Assembly: GCA_001872605.1 (NCBI GenBank)
Contig: MNXM01000057.1
Location: forward strand, 1 to 32,960
DNA: 32,960 bases
Direction of reading: 5' to 3'
Origin: Armatimonadetes bacterium CG2_30_59_28
GTDB taxonomy: Bacteria > Armatimonadota > Abditibacteriia > CG2-30-59-28
Each line of letters starts with the position of its first letter. Position 1 is the first letter of the stretch. The notes beneath the pieces were generated by a model. That model ran no database searches. It was not told where the DNA came from and saw only the letters and a list, made by a program, of their open reading frames with translations. Position numbers and translations under genes: made by a program. This document shows, piece after piece, positions 1 through 7,336 of the stretch.

Positions 1-31
1 AGAAAAGATGTCCTTTCTTGGCGCTCGGTAG

Positions 32-385
32 TCAGTTGTGTGAGCTACCGGACGCTGAAGCGATCCGGCGTCTAATGGGGAAGAATTTACGAACGGATGC
101 ACTAGGAATGTCACGAACAGCCAGAGCAACTGCGGAATCCAGCGGCGTAATGACCACGGCAGCCTCGGGGTCGTCAACCGCCGAAAGAATGCGCTCCAAC
201 ACGGTCTCCGTCAGCCTGCCTTTTTCTATCAGGTAGCAAATCTCCACGATCGAGATGGAGGGCAGATAGATTGGGAATCCAGCATTCTCGGCCTCTGTAA
301 ACGCTACCAATGCCTTCGTGCTCAGGATTCCTGGCTCCAGGATATACCAGGAGATGGCGTGAGTATCGGCAACCACAGGGCCCAT
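32..385 (-). pseudogene. PIN-domain (VapC-like) toxin, C-terminus apparently decayed
   Basis: The first 85 residues read like a VapC-type PIN ribonuclease: VADTHAISWY (first catalytic Asp), then SISIVEICYLIEKGRL with the second acidic residue. PIN toxins cut RNA using a Mg-binding acidic cluster. The start is the ATG at 385, which has GGAGG 7 nt upstream and overlaps the antitoxin stop by 1 nt (TGATG), so translation is probably coupled. Family members normally end with a PDRIIAAT-like motif, carrying the third Asp, and a short basic tail. Here the frame gives RRRIASASGSSHN and then stops, while a PDR occurs in another frame at about 70-78. In-frame sequence after the stop still resembles a toxin tail. 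I infer a frameshift or substitutions that removed the last active-site Asp, so the toxin is probably inactive. The family call is firm; the decay call is moderate. Confidence 0.6.
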
Positions 386-609
386 CAGAAATCCTCCCGC
401 GGAAAGTTGCCCCACATTTCACGCCGAGCCTCGGCGATATCCTCTTCCGTGATATGAATCCCAAGGTCAGCACAGAGGCCCTTGAGACTCCTCCGCGGTT
501 TGCGGGATCGGTTCTTCTGGGCCAGATACTCCACGAAGTCAAGCACTTCGCGCTGGTGATGGTCGGGAAGGTCCCTCAGTTTCTCAACAACGGCCTGCTG
601 CACGCTCAT
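385..609 (-). CDS. Antitoxin of a VapBC-like module (DUF2281-like)
   Basis: A 74-residue protein starting MSVQQAVVEKLRDLPDH, followed by a QREVLDFVEYL helix and an acidic C-terminal tail ending NFPREDF. This matches the small DUF2281-type antitoxins that precede PIN toxins: the helix is followed by a charged tail that typically wraps the toxin. I start at the ATG at 609, which has GGAGGAG about 8 nt upstream, rather than at the upstream in-frame codon. The gene overlaps the toxin start by 1 nt and has its own promoter just upstream. Autoregulation is usual for such pairs but no operator is obvious here. If the toxin is dead, this antitoxin may be a relic of a once active pair or may serve to neutralise related toxins. 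Confidence 0.7.
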   Translation of the reverse strand: MSVQQAVVEKLRDLPDHHQREVLDFVEYLAQKNRSRKPRRSLKGLCADLGIHITEEDIAEARREMWGNFPREDF

Positions 610-643
610 GTTGCACTCCTCCTGCATTGCCCTCTCGCCAACG

Positions 644-672
644 ATGGTAACGATGGGAACCCGGCGTGTCAA
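644..672 (-). promoter_or_regulatory. Predicted sigma70 promoter of the antitoxin/toxin pair
   Basis: On the minus strand there is TTGACA (672-667), a 17-nt spacer and TACCAT (649-644), about 35 nt before the antitoxin ATG at 609. The -35 box is a consensus match and the -10 keeps the key TA...AT bases. Confidence 0.55.
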
Positions 673-685
673 GGGAATTCTCTCC

Positions 686-699
686 GCAGACTCGTCTGC
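686..699. repeat. Short hairpin between kinase gene and antitoxin promoter
   Basis: GCAGAC-TC-GTCTGC forms a perfect 6-bp stem. It lies 16 nt past the histidine kinase stop codon and just ahead of the TA promoter. It could be a weak transcription terminator, but there is no T-tract on the expected side, so the role is uncertain. Confidence 0.3.
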
Positions 700-714
700 T
701 CCCGCGCTCCCCCC

Positions 715-3342
715 TCACATTGGCACTTCCCCCTCAACCCTCGTCCCTTCCCCTGGCCTGGACTCGACCGTCAGATTCCCTCCGAGCAAGGTCGCCCGTT
801 CCCGCATTCCGGCCAGGCCGACAGTGGCCCGCGCCGCGAGCACCGTGTCCATGTCAAACCCCGCCCCGTGGTCTTCGATCAGCAAATGCATGCGATCCTC
901 ATCCGCGCGCAACCTCACGCCCACCTCGGACACGCCCGCGTATCGAGCGACATTGGTCAGCGCCTCCTGAACGATCCGGTAGGCGGCGGTTTCGACTTCG
1001 AACGAATGACGTCGGTCCAGCCCGGTCTGCTTAAAGTCTACCTCCACACCGGTTTGGTTCGTGTAACGCTCGAAGTGCCACAGCAGCGTGGGCAGGAGAC
1101 CGAGGTCATCGAGCATCGAAGGTCGCAGTTCCAGTGACAGATCGCGGACTTTGGTCATGAGATCGGCAACCATGCTTTGCGCCTCGTCCAGCGAAGCCGC
1201 GGCCGCGTGCGGCGGCAGGCTCCGGCCCATCTCGATAGTCAGCTTCAGCCCCGTCAGCAGTTGCCCGATCTCGTCGTGCAGCTCGGTGGCGATGTGCCGC
1301 CGTTCACGTTCCTGGACGGCCAGCAGATCGCGAGAGAGCGATTGCAGCCGGTCGGCGTAGTCACGGATTGACTCCTCCGCCTGCCGGCGCGCGGTGATCA
1401 CTTCCGAGAAAAGGATGATGCCGCCGATTTCACCGGTGGCTTCATGCCAGGGACGAATCTCCCAGCGCACCCAGTCCAGTCGGCCATCCGCGCGGGGGAA
1501 GGGATCTTCGTCGCACTTCTCCACCGCACCCGCCAGGCAACGACGGTGAATTTCCTTCCATCTTTCTGGCATTTCCGGGAAGACTTCGTAGTGCGAGCGG
1601 CCAATCACGCTCTGTTCTCCGAGATCATAGTCCATGAGGTAGCGATGGCTTGCCACAACGTACTTCATATCCCGGTCGAACATGGCAATGGCCGCAGGAG
1701 AATGCTGCACAAACAGGCGCAGCACTTGCTCGTTCCTCCGCAGTGCCTCTTCTGCCCGCTGGCGGTCGGTGATGTCCAGTAAAGTCACCAGGCGGTGTGG
1801 CACACCGCTCAACGAAATCACGTCCGCTGAAAGCACGATATGGCGAAGACTGCCGTCGCGGACCCGCACTACGACCTCGGCATTGCGCACCGATCCGTCA
1901 CTTCGCTGGATGAGTTCAAGTACTTTCTGGCGCTCCTCCACGCTGACGATCTGCAAATCGACAACACTCTTCCCAATAATTTCCTCCTGGGAATAGCCGA
2001 GGAAATCCGCAAACGTCTGATTGACGTCCACATTCCTGCCGTCGAGTGTAGCAAGAACGAGCATCGCCGGGTTGGAATGAAACGCCTTGGAGAATTTCTC
2101 CTCGCTCTCCCGTAGCGACGCCTCGGCCTGCTTGCGCTCGATGGCAATTCCTGCGATGTGCGTTGCCCGTTCGATCAATCTGAAATCTTCTTCTCCGGGG
2201 CTGCGCGGTTGCCGGTAATACATCGCAAACGTTCCAAGAACCCTTCCGTCGGCGTCTATGATTGGCGTCGCCCAACAGGCTCGCAGTCCGTGTGCTCTGG
2301 CAAGCTCGCGGTAGTCATCCCACAAGGGGTCAGTCTCGATGTCGGTGACAATGACGGGCGCCTGACGATACGCCGCGGTGCCGCACGAGCCGGCGGCAGG
2401 GCCAATTTCTGAGCCGTCCAGAGCCCGGATGTATGCCTCCGGGAGGTTGGACGCTGCACCATGATGCACGTGGACGCCGTCGGGATCGAGCAAGAGAATG
2501 GAGCCGAGGGAGTCGTGTGAGAGCGCTTCGATGTTTCCCACGATGGCATTCAGCACCTCGCCCAGCGGCGCCCTCGTAGAAACCAATTCGAGACAATGTC
2601 GTTCCGCGGCCAGCAGGGCCTCCGCACGCACGCGCTCGGTCACGTCCTCCAACGCCGCCACCATTCCATCCACTCGCCCGTCAGCGTCCAGTAGTGGCGC
2701 GGCGTTGATGGACAGCAACACGCGCCGCCCGTCGGGCCACTCGATGGCGTGCCGCACGCCGAAGACGGCCTGCCCGGTATCCATGACCCGTCGGAAGGGA
2801 AGCTGCTCATGTGGGAGAGGACCGCCCTCGTAGTCGGTAATGCGCCAGGTTGGAGCGTTGTAAGTAGCGCGGGTTATTTCGTCCCTCGCCAGTCCCAAGA
2901 CCACTTCCGCGCGGCGATTGGCAAAGGTGATCTGTCCCTCCCGATCAACCACCGTGATCGCAACCGGACTGGTTTCCGTGATGCGCTCCAGCAGACTACG
3001 CTCACGGCGCAGCGCCGCTTCCGCGTGTTGACGGCGCTCCAGCAGCAGAGTAGTTACCCATAAAACGGAAATCCCCATCGCCCGATTGAGGAGGGCCAGT
3101 TTCACGGATACGCCGGGCGGAGACAGAAAGAAGCCGAGCACGATCATACCTGTGCAAATGGTGGCAACGATCGTAGGATACCACCGCTTTCCCGCACGGG
3201 TTGAGACGAGTAGAGGAAGCAGATACAGATACAGCAACCACACCGCGACACCCAACGGGGTCAACGAGTCAAGGATGAAGATGGTGGCGGTCAACAGGAC
3301 TATCGCTGGGAAAACTGTCGAGGTGGTCTTGTCGGTTTTCAT
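715..3342 (-). CDS. Membrane PAS/GAF sensor histidine kinase, NarL/DegS type
   Basis: An 875-residue sensor kinase. About four hydrophobic segments in residues 8-105 form a membrane sensor. They are followed by a PAS domain (near 125-240), a GAF domain (near 255-400), two more PAS domains (near 415-660), a HisKA_3 dimerisation domain with the phospho-acceptor His689 in RHIATELHDEIGQ, and a HATPase_c domain. The last shows the N box EALTN, the G1 motif DHGAGF and the G2 region GLAGMRER. Kinases of this class autophosphorylate on His and pass phosphate to LuxR/NarL-type response regulators. No regulator lies next to it, so it is an orphan in this window. The start at 3342 is chosen because GGAGGT precedes that ATG by 5 nt. 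The ligand is unknown; PAS and GAF domains commonly bind heme, flavin or small molecules, but no cofactor signature is evident. Confidence 0.92.
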   Translation of the reverse strand: MKTDKTTSTVFPAIVLLTATIFILDSLTPLGVAVWLLYLYLLPLLVSTRAGKRWYPTIVATICTGMIVLGFFLSPPGVSVKLALLNRAMGISVLWVTTLLLERRQHAEAALRRERSLLERITETSPVAITVVDREGQITFANRRAEVVLGLARDEITRATYNAPTWRITDYEGGPLPHEQLPFRRVMDTGQAVFGVRHAIEWPDGRRVLLSINAAPLLDADGRVDGMVAALEDVTERVRAEALLAAERHCLELVSTRAPLGEVLNAIVGNIEALSHDSLGSILLLDPDGVHVHHGAASNLPEAYIRALDGSEIGPAAGSCGTAAYRQAPVIVTDIETDPLWDDYRELARAHGLRACWATPIIDADGRVLGTFAMYYRQPRSPGEEDFRLIERATHIAGIAIERKQAEASLRESEEKFSKAFHSNPAMLVLATLDGRNVDVNQTFADFLGYSQEEIIGKSVVDLQIVSVEERQKVLELIQRSDGSVRNAEVVVRVRDGSLRHIVLSADVISLSGVPHRLVTLLDITDRQRAEEALRRNEQVLRLFVQHSPAAIAMFDRDMKYVVASHRYLMDYDLGEQSVIGRSHYEVFPEMPERWKEIHRRCLAGAVEKCDEDPFPRADGRLDWVRWEIRPWHEATGEIGGIILFSEVITARRQAEESIRDYADRLQSLSRDLLAVQERERRHIATELHDEIGQLLTGLKLTIEMGRSLPPHAAAASLDEAQSMVADLMTKVRDLSLELRPSMLDDLGLLPTLLWHFERYTNQTGVEVDFKQTGLDRRHSFEVETAAYRIVQEALTNVARYAGVSEVGVRLRADEDRMHLLIEDHGAGFDMDTVLAARATVGLAGMRERATLLGGNLTVESRPGEGTRVEGEVPM

Positions 3343-3420
3343 ATCGCACCTCCAGAGGTGTTGTATGCCGTGGACCGCTCGTGTCACCGGCAGCGGAGGA
3401 CACTGTCGGCCACGAGTATA

Positions 3421-3813
3421 TCACGGATTCAGAGCGCCCCTGAGCGAGTTTAGGCGCAACCGGAGTCGCTCGCGGCGCAAGGTGATGGCGGCGAGGAGAA
3501 GGTGAACGGCCTCCCGCAGGACGAGAGTCGTTTTCACAAGGAGGGCCGTTAATGCTCCATGATGTTTCCTGAAGTAGTAATGGGTACTACGAAGCGAGGC
3601 CAGATGGGTCAGTGGCCGGACCTCGCCGCTGCTTCCGCCGAAGTGGTGGTGGACGACTTTTGCTCGTGGAAGATAGACCACTTTCCATCCCGCCGCCTTG
3701 ATCCGTTTGCACCAGTCAATGTCTTCCCAGTAGAAGAAGCCTTCATCCAGCAGACCGACCTGCTCGAAGGTATCCCGACGCACCAGCATCGCTGCGCCGG
3801 AGACCTCATCCAC
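3421..3813 (-). pseudogene. C-terminal remnant of a family 2 glycosyltransferase
   Basis: The 130-residue reading frame begins abruptly with DEVSGAAMLVRRDTFEQVG, followed by LLDEGFFYWEDIDWCKRIK and a VVHHHFGG motif. This is the acceptor half of GT2 rhamnosyltransferase-like enzymes, in which the ED(V/I)D motif and the downstream His are typical. The nucleotide-binding N-terminal half is absent: in-frame stop codons lie directly upstream and the RAYT relic starts only 37 nt away. The only start codon is GTG at 3813 without a good ribosome site. I interpret it as the stump of a larger gene cut by rearrangement or element insertion. Confidence 0.75.
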
Positions 3814-3850
3814 TATTCACTTCTCTTCATCCCGACGAGGGGTCACCTCT

Positions 3851-4382
3851 TCAATCTTTAATCTTGGCATCGGATCCTGTAAGTCTTTTCGCCAAGTGCT
3901 CAACATCTTTGCGGAACTTGCGGTCCTGGAGCATCTGCTCCGCCACTCGCCGATGGGCAATACTCACGGCCGGTGCGCCGATCCCACCAAGGCGGACTCA
4001 CAGAGTCCGATTTCGACCCTTTACCCGTATCTCCGACTCCTCGATGACATACGCATCTGACACTATCCGGCAGATGCTGCCCAAATCCATTCTCGGCAAC
4101 GCACCCTGCAGCCACGCCACCTCTTCCTGCGGCTTTTGTATTGCCAGCCTCTCTCGCACCCGCTCCACGAACTCCCGCGTCCCCAAGTACCGCGCCATAC
4201 AACATCTCCCGCAACGGGTCCTCGGGCATCTCAGACTCGACGAACTCCCGATACTTCTCGATCTGTTCCTTGGGCGTGCCACCGAACTGCCGCAGCGTCG
4301 GTGCAACCTCCAACCAGTAGTGCAGACGCCCACGATGGATTTTCTCGTGGAGCGTGGCACGGCAATTGTCAACACGCGGCAT
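3851..4382 (-). pseudogene. REP-associated (RAYT/Y1_Tnp-like) transposase relic in several frames
   Basis: Three blocks in order resemble the C-terminal half of REP-associated tyrosine transposases. The first contains LRQFGGTPKEQIEKYREFVE, frame A, to about 4195. The second is LGTREFVERVRERL through VSDAYVIEESEIRVKGRN, frame B, to about 4011. The third is GGIGAPAVSIAHRRVAEQML through KIKD and a stop at 3851. The shift between the first two lies near 4190. Between the second and third, a 17-bp palindrome with an in-frame TGA sits where relatives have roughly 25-30 more residues (the YLxRxxTGxxxxEIG part). The catalytic Y1 region with the HUH motif and Tyr is missing; only a start-like MPR remains at 4382. 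It is clearly dead. RAYTs mobilise REP palindromes, which is relevant because palindromes lie inside and just upstream of it. Confidence 0.75.
3993..4009. repeat. REP-like palindrome, copy 1 (inside RAYT relic)
   Basis: A perfect 7-3-7 palindrome, CGGACTC-ACA-GAGTCCG, flanked by G and A. Read on the minus strand it is the unit TCGGACTCTGTGAGTCCGC. It interrupts the RAYT coding sequence and contributes an in-frame TGA. Confidence 0.85.
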
Positions 4383-4421
4383 TGTGGGGGGTGTAAGTAA
4401 GATTTGTGATGGCGCATGATT

Positions 4422-4438
4422 CGGACTCTGTGAGTCCG
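4422..4438. repeat. REP-like palindrome, copy 2 (upstream of RAYT relic)
   Basis: CGGACTC-TGT-GAGTCCG, flanked by T and C, 40 nt upstream of the start-like ATG of the RAYT relic. It is identical to copy 1 in the opposite orientation, so the RAYT relic lies between two inverted copies. Confidence 0.85.
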
Positions 4439-4451
4439 CCGTGATCGTCAG

Positions 4452-4475
4452 CCCTGTAGCCCCTCTGCTACAGGG
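4452..4475. repeat. Second type of short palindrome, upstream of RAYT relic
   Basis: CCCTGTAGC and GCTACAGGG form a 9-bp perfect stem around a 6-nt loop (CCCTCT). The sequence is unrelated to the CGGACTC family but sits 13 nt from copy 2. It has no T-tract and no gene upstream that it would terminate. Confidence 0.6.
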
Positions 4476-4538
4476 GTAATGTGACGGTTCCACCTGTTCC
4501 CTGCGAGCCCCCGCTCGCTCAGCTTACTTGCACCCGCG

Positions 4539-4922
4539 CGCGTCGATGCGCTTGCGCAGAACTTTGACATCTACCCGACGCTTTGCGACGCGGCGGGAAT
4601 TGCAGTCCCCGATACCGTAAAGGGGAAGAGCTTTCTGCCGGTGATACGTGGGGAAGAGCAAAAGGTCCATGAATACGCGTTCTCCTTCTACACCCATTAC
4701 CAGCGGATGGTTACAGACGGCTGCTGGAAGATGATCCGCTACTACAGGGATGCCTGGCCGGGAATGGAGGGAGACACGGACACTCTGCAGCTTTTCGACT
4801 TGACGGGAGATCCGTGGGAAACTGCGAATATTGCCGACCATCACAGAGACGTTGTTTACCGTCTGGCCACGGAACTGGAAAAGTGGCAAAGGGCTGTGGG
4901 CGACCCGCTCCTCCACGAATAG
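4539..4922 (+). pseudogene. C-terminal remnant of an arylsulfatase-family enzyme
   Basis: The frame reads VDALAQNFDIYPTLCDAAG, then a GKSFLPVIRGEE segment, MVTDGCWKMIRY, and LFDLTGDPWETANIAD. This is the typical last quarter of type I sulfatases, which hydrolyse sulfate esters using a formylglycine and Ca. The catalytic C-x-P-S-R region and most of the protein are missing. Recognisable homology begins near 4539, directly beside the RAYT relic and the palindromes, so the gene was probably truncated by rearrangement there. No start codon with a ribosome site serves this fragment. Confidence 0.75.
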
Positions 4923-5025
4923 CATTCAGTACCCGGTACTCAGACTGGCAGTATGCCGGCCCCTTCGATTGCAGGCCGGTTGGCAAGTGACCACGGGTGG
5001 TTCCATCGACGAAAGTTGGGAATCG

Positions 5026-5055
5026 TTGTGCCTCATATAGCGAATATGCTATGAT
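5026..5055 (+). promoter_or_regulatory. Predicted promoter and operator of the higBA pair
   Basis: TTGTGC (5026-5031), an 18-nt spacer and TATGAT (5050-5055), about 30 nt before the toxin start. An inverted repeat ATAGC...GCTAT (5037-5041 and 5048-5052) lies inside the spacer and overlaps the -10 box. That is where an autorepressing HigA-type antitoxin would be expected to bind. Confidence 0.5.
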
Positions 5056-5085
5056 TGCAGTCGCCGGCTGGCGTGGAGGGCGCAA

Positions 5086-5427
5086 GTGTGGAGAGTTGAA
5101 TTCTATTCCGACACAAGCGGAACGGAACCGGTGAAGAATTTCGTTGTTGCGCAGGACTACAAGCACAGAGTCAAGATTCTGCGCGCTTTTCAACTACTGC
5201 AGGAATTTGGCCCTTTGCTCCGAGAGCCTCACGCCAAACACGTGGGAGGAGGTCTCTGGGAACTGCGAATTCGGTCCGGGAGGAACGCTTACCGTATTTT
5301 GTACTTCCTCCATGCGGACGGAGCGTTCGTTCTTCTCCACGCTCTCCAGAAGAAACAGCACAGGCTGCCACCGGGTGACATCGAGATAGCCGAGAAAAGA
5401 AGGGCGGACCACTTGTCGAGGAGGTAG
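5086..5427 (+). CDS. higB: RelE/HigB-type toxin
   Basis: A 113-residue RelE-superfamily toxin (phage-derived Gp49/HigB-like). It shows WRVEFYSD at the start, then GLWELRIRSGRNAYRILYF and a VLLHALQKK segment, the core strands of the fold. These toxins cleave mRNA in the ribosome. The start is GTG at 5086 with GGAGGG 5 nt upstream. The order is toxin first, antitoxin 4 nt downstream, as in higBA. All family core segments are present and the gene looks intact. The symbol is given by family and gene order; specificity is not proved. Confidence 0.85.
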   Translation: MWRVEFYSDTSGTEPVKNFVVAQDYKHRVKILRAFQLLQEFGPLLREPHAKHVGGGLWELRIRSGRNAYRILYFLHADGAFVLLHALQKKQHRLPPGDIEIAEKRRADHLSRR

Positions 5428-5431
5428 AACC

Positions 5432-5776
5432 ATGTCCCTACGGAAGAAATCGGTAGGAGGGTCTTCTATTGAGGGCTTCCTTGCGGAACAGATGCAGGAC
5501 CCATCCTTCGCTGACGAATATCAAAAGAGCGAATGGGAATACCAGGCCGCCAAAGCGGTGATCCGGCTGAGACTGCAGCACAAAATGAGCCAGGAGCAAT
5601 TGGCGAAGCAGGCTGGAGTGCCTCCATCGACCATCGCTCGGATAGAGTCCATGTCCTTTTCTCCTACGGTGCGGATGCTTAACAAGATCGCCGCGGCAAC
5701 GGAGACCCAGTTGTTCGTTGATTTTGTCGAGAAGACAAACGGTGGTTCCGTACCCCAAATGGCCACGGCGCGTTAA
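5432..5776 (+). CDS. higA: XRE-family HigA-type antitoxin
   Basis: A 114-residue protein with a C-terminal helix-turn-helix of the XRE/Cro type: KMSQEQLAKQAGVPPSTIAR, then IESMSFSPTVRMLNKIA. This is the DNA-binding antitoxin of the preceding toxin and the likely repressor of the pair. The ATG at 5432 is preceded by GGAGG about 7 nt upstream, within the last codons of the toxin. The N-terminal 35 residues probably contact the toxin. It ends 23 nt before gatB. Confidence 0.85.
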   Translation: MSLRKKSVGGSSIEGFLAEQMQDPSFADEYQKSEWEYQAAKAVIRLRLQHKMSQEQLAKQAGVPPSTIARIESMSFSPTVRMLNKIAAATETQLFVDFVEKTNGGSVPQMATAR

Positions 5777-5799
5777 GTTCCAACTCATCTCTGCTCGCG

Positions 5800-7251
5800 A
5801 TGGTGATTAGTTTGACAGAATTCGAACCCGTTATCGGGATGGAAATGCACACAGAGCTTGGGACGCAGAGCAAGATCTTCTGCGGTTGCAGCACTGCGTT
5901 TGGCGCGGAGCCTAACACGCAGACTTGCCCCGTTTGCCTGGGTCTGCCGGGTTCTCTTCCCGTGCTGAACCGTCAGGTCGTGGAGTACGGACTGCGGGCC
6001 GCTCTGGCTCTTCACTGCAAGGTGAATGCTCCGTGCATCATGGAACGCAAGAACTACTACTACCCCGACCTGCCGAAGGCGTATCAGATTTCTCAGCGCA
6101 TGTTGCCACTGGGCGCGGAGGGGTATGTCGAGATACCAGGCGACGGAGGGACAAAGCGAGTGGGTATCACCGACGCCCACATCGAGGAGGACACCGGCAA
6201 GTCGCTCCACGGTTCACTGGCCGGAGACCCCGACTCCAGCCTCATCGACTACAATCGCTCCGGCATTCCCCTGCTGGAGATCATCAGCGAGCCCGACATG
6301 AACTCGGTCGAGGACGCGGAAGCCTACATGGAAACCATGCGTTCCATCATGCTCTATCTCGAAGTCTCCGACTGCAAAATGGAGCATGGGCGGATGCGCT
6401 TCGAGGCGAGCGTCTCACTGCGCCCCAAGGGAACGACAAAGCTGGGAACGCGGGTGGAAATCAAGAACCTCAACTCGTTTCGAGCGGTGACCCATTCTCT
6501 GCTGAGCGAGATCGATCGCCAGCGGAAGCTGCTCGGAGCGGGCGTGGAAATCGTGCAGGAAACCATGCTCTGGGACGAAGAACGCGGAGTCACTGAGCCG
6601 ATGCGCTCAAAGGAGTTCGCGCACGACTACCGCTACTTCCCTGAGCCGGACCTTGTTCCCATTGTCATTGATGATGCGTGGATCAACCGGGCGCGCGCCG
6701 TCCTGCCCGAACTGCCCCGCGCCCGGCGACAGCGATTTGTCCGGGAATTCAGCCTGCCGGAGTATGACGCCACGGTTCTTACCTCCGCCAAAGCTTCGGC
6801 GGATTTCTTTGAAACGGCGACCGGCCTTTACGATAGTCCCAAGGTTATTAGCAACTGGATGATGGGCGATTTCGCCGCTCTACTGAACGCGGACGGCAGG
6901 GAGATTCAAGATTCCTCCGTGACTCCCAAACGGCTCACCGATATGCTGAAAATGATTGATGGGGAAATCATCAGCGGCAAGATCGCCAAGACCGTGTTTG
7001 AAGAGATGTACCGCACCGGCAGGGCCCCCGGAGAGATCGTCAAGGAGAAAGGACTCGTCCAGATCTCGGATGAGTCAGCCGTCGAGTTGATTGTCGACGA
7101 AGTAATTGCCGAAAACCCCGACGCCGTTGAGAATTTCAGAGGCGGGAACGAGAAATCCATCGGTTTCCTCGTGGGTCAGGTTATGAAGAAGAGCCGCGGA
7201 AAGGCTAACCCGCAACTGGTGAATGATCTCCTGAAGAGGAGGATGGGATGA
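5800..7251 (+). CDS. gatB: Aspartyl/glutamyl-tRNA(Asn/Gln) amidotransferase subunit B
   Basis: A 483-residue GatB, the kinase/transferase subunit of GatCAB that amidates misacylated Glu-tRNA(Gln) or Asp-tRNA(Asn). Hallmarks are PVIGMEMHTELGTQSKIFCGC with the second Cys pair in TCPVCLGLPG (zinc site), ERKNYYYPDLPKAYQISQ, DYNRSGIPLLEIISEPD, and the C-terminal Yqey-like tail (residues about 335-483, ending VNDLLKRRMG). The length is normal. No strong ribosome site precedes the ATG at 5800; a GTG one codon later is possible. gatA and gatC are not adjacent. There is no clear promoter in the 23 nt after higA, so read-through from the toxin-antitoxin promoter is possible. Confidence 0.96.
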   Translation: MVISLTEFEPVIGMEMHTELGTQSKIFCGCSTAFGAEPNTQTCPVCLGLPGSLPVLNRQVVEYGLRAALALHCKVNAPCIMERKNYYYPDLPKAYQISQRMLPLGAEGYVEIPGDGGTKRVGITDAHIEEDTGKSLHGSLAGDPDSSLIDYNRSGIPLLEIISEPDMNSVEDAEAYMETMRSIMLYLEVSDCKMEHGRMRFEASVSLRPKGTTKLGTRVEIKNLNSFRAVTHSLLSEIDRQRKLLGAGVEIVQETMLWDEERGVTEPMRSKEFAHDYRYFPEPDLVPIVIDDAWINRARAVLPELPRARRQRFVREFSLPEYDATVLTSAKASADFFETATGLYDSPKVISNWMMGDFAALLNADGREIQDSSVTPKRLTDMLKMIDGEIISGKIAKTVFEEMYRTGRAPGEIVKEKGLVQISDESAVELIVDEVIAENPDAVENFRGGNEKSIGFLVGQVMKKSRGKANPQLVNDLLKRRMG

Positions 7252-7336
7252 CTCGGCGGTGGAACCGGATGGGGATGGTACACCAGACTCCGCCTGAGTG
7301 AGGGAATGTCGCGGGGAGTAGCCAAGGGCTCCGCAA

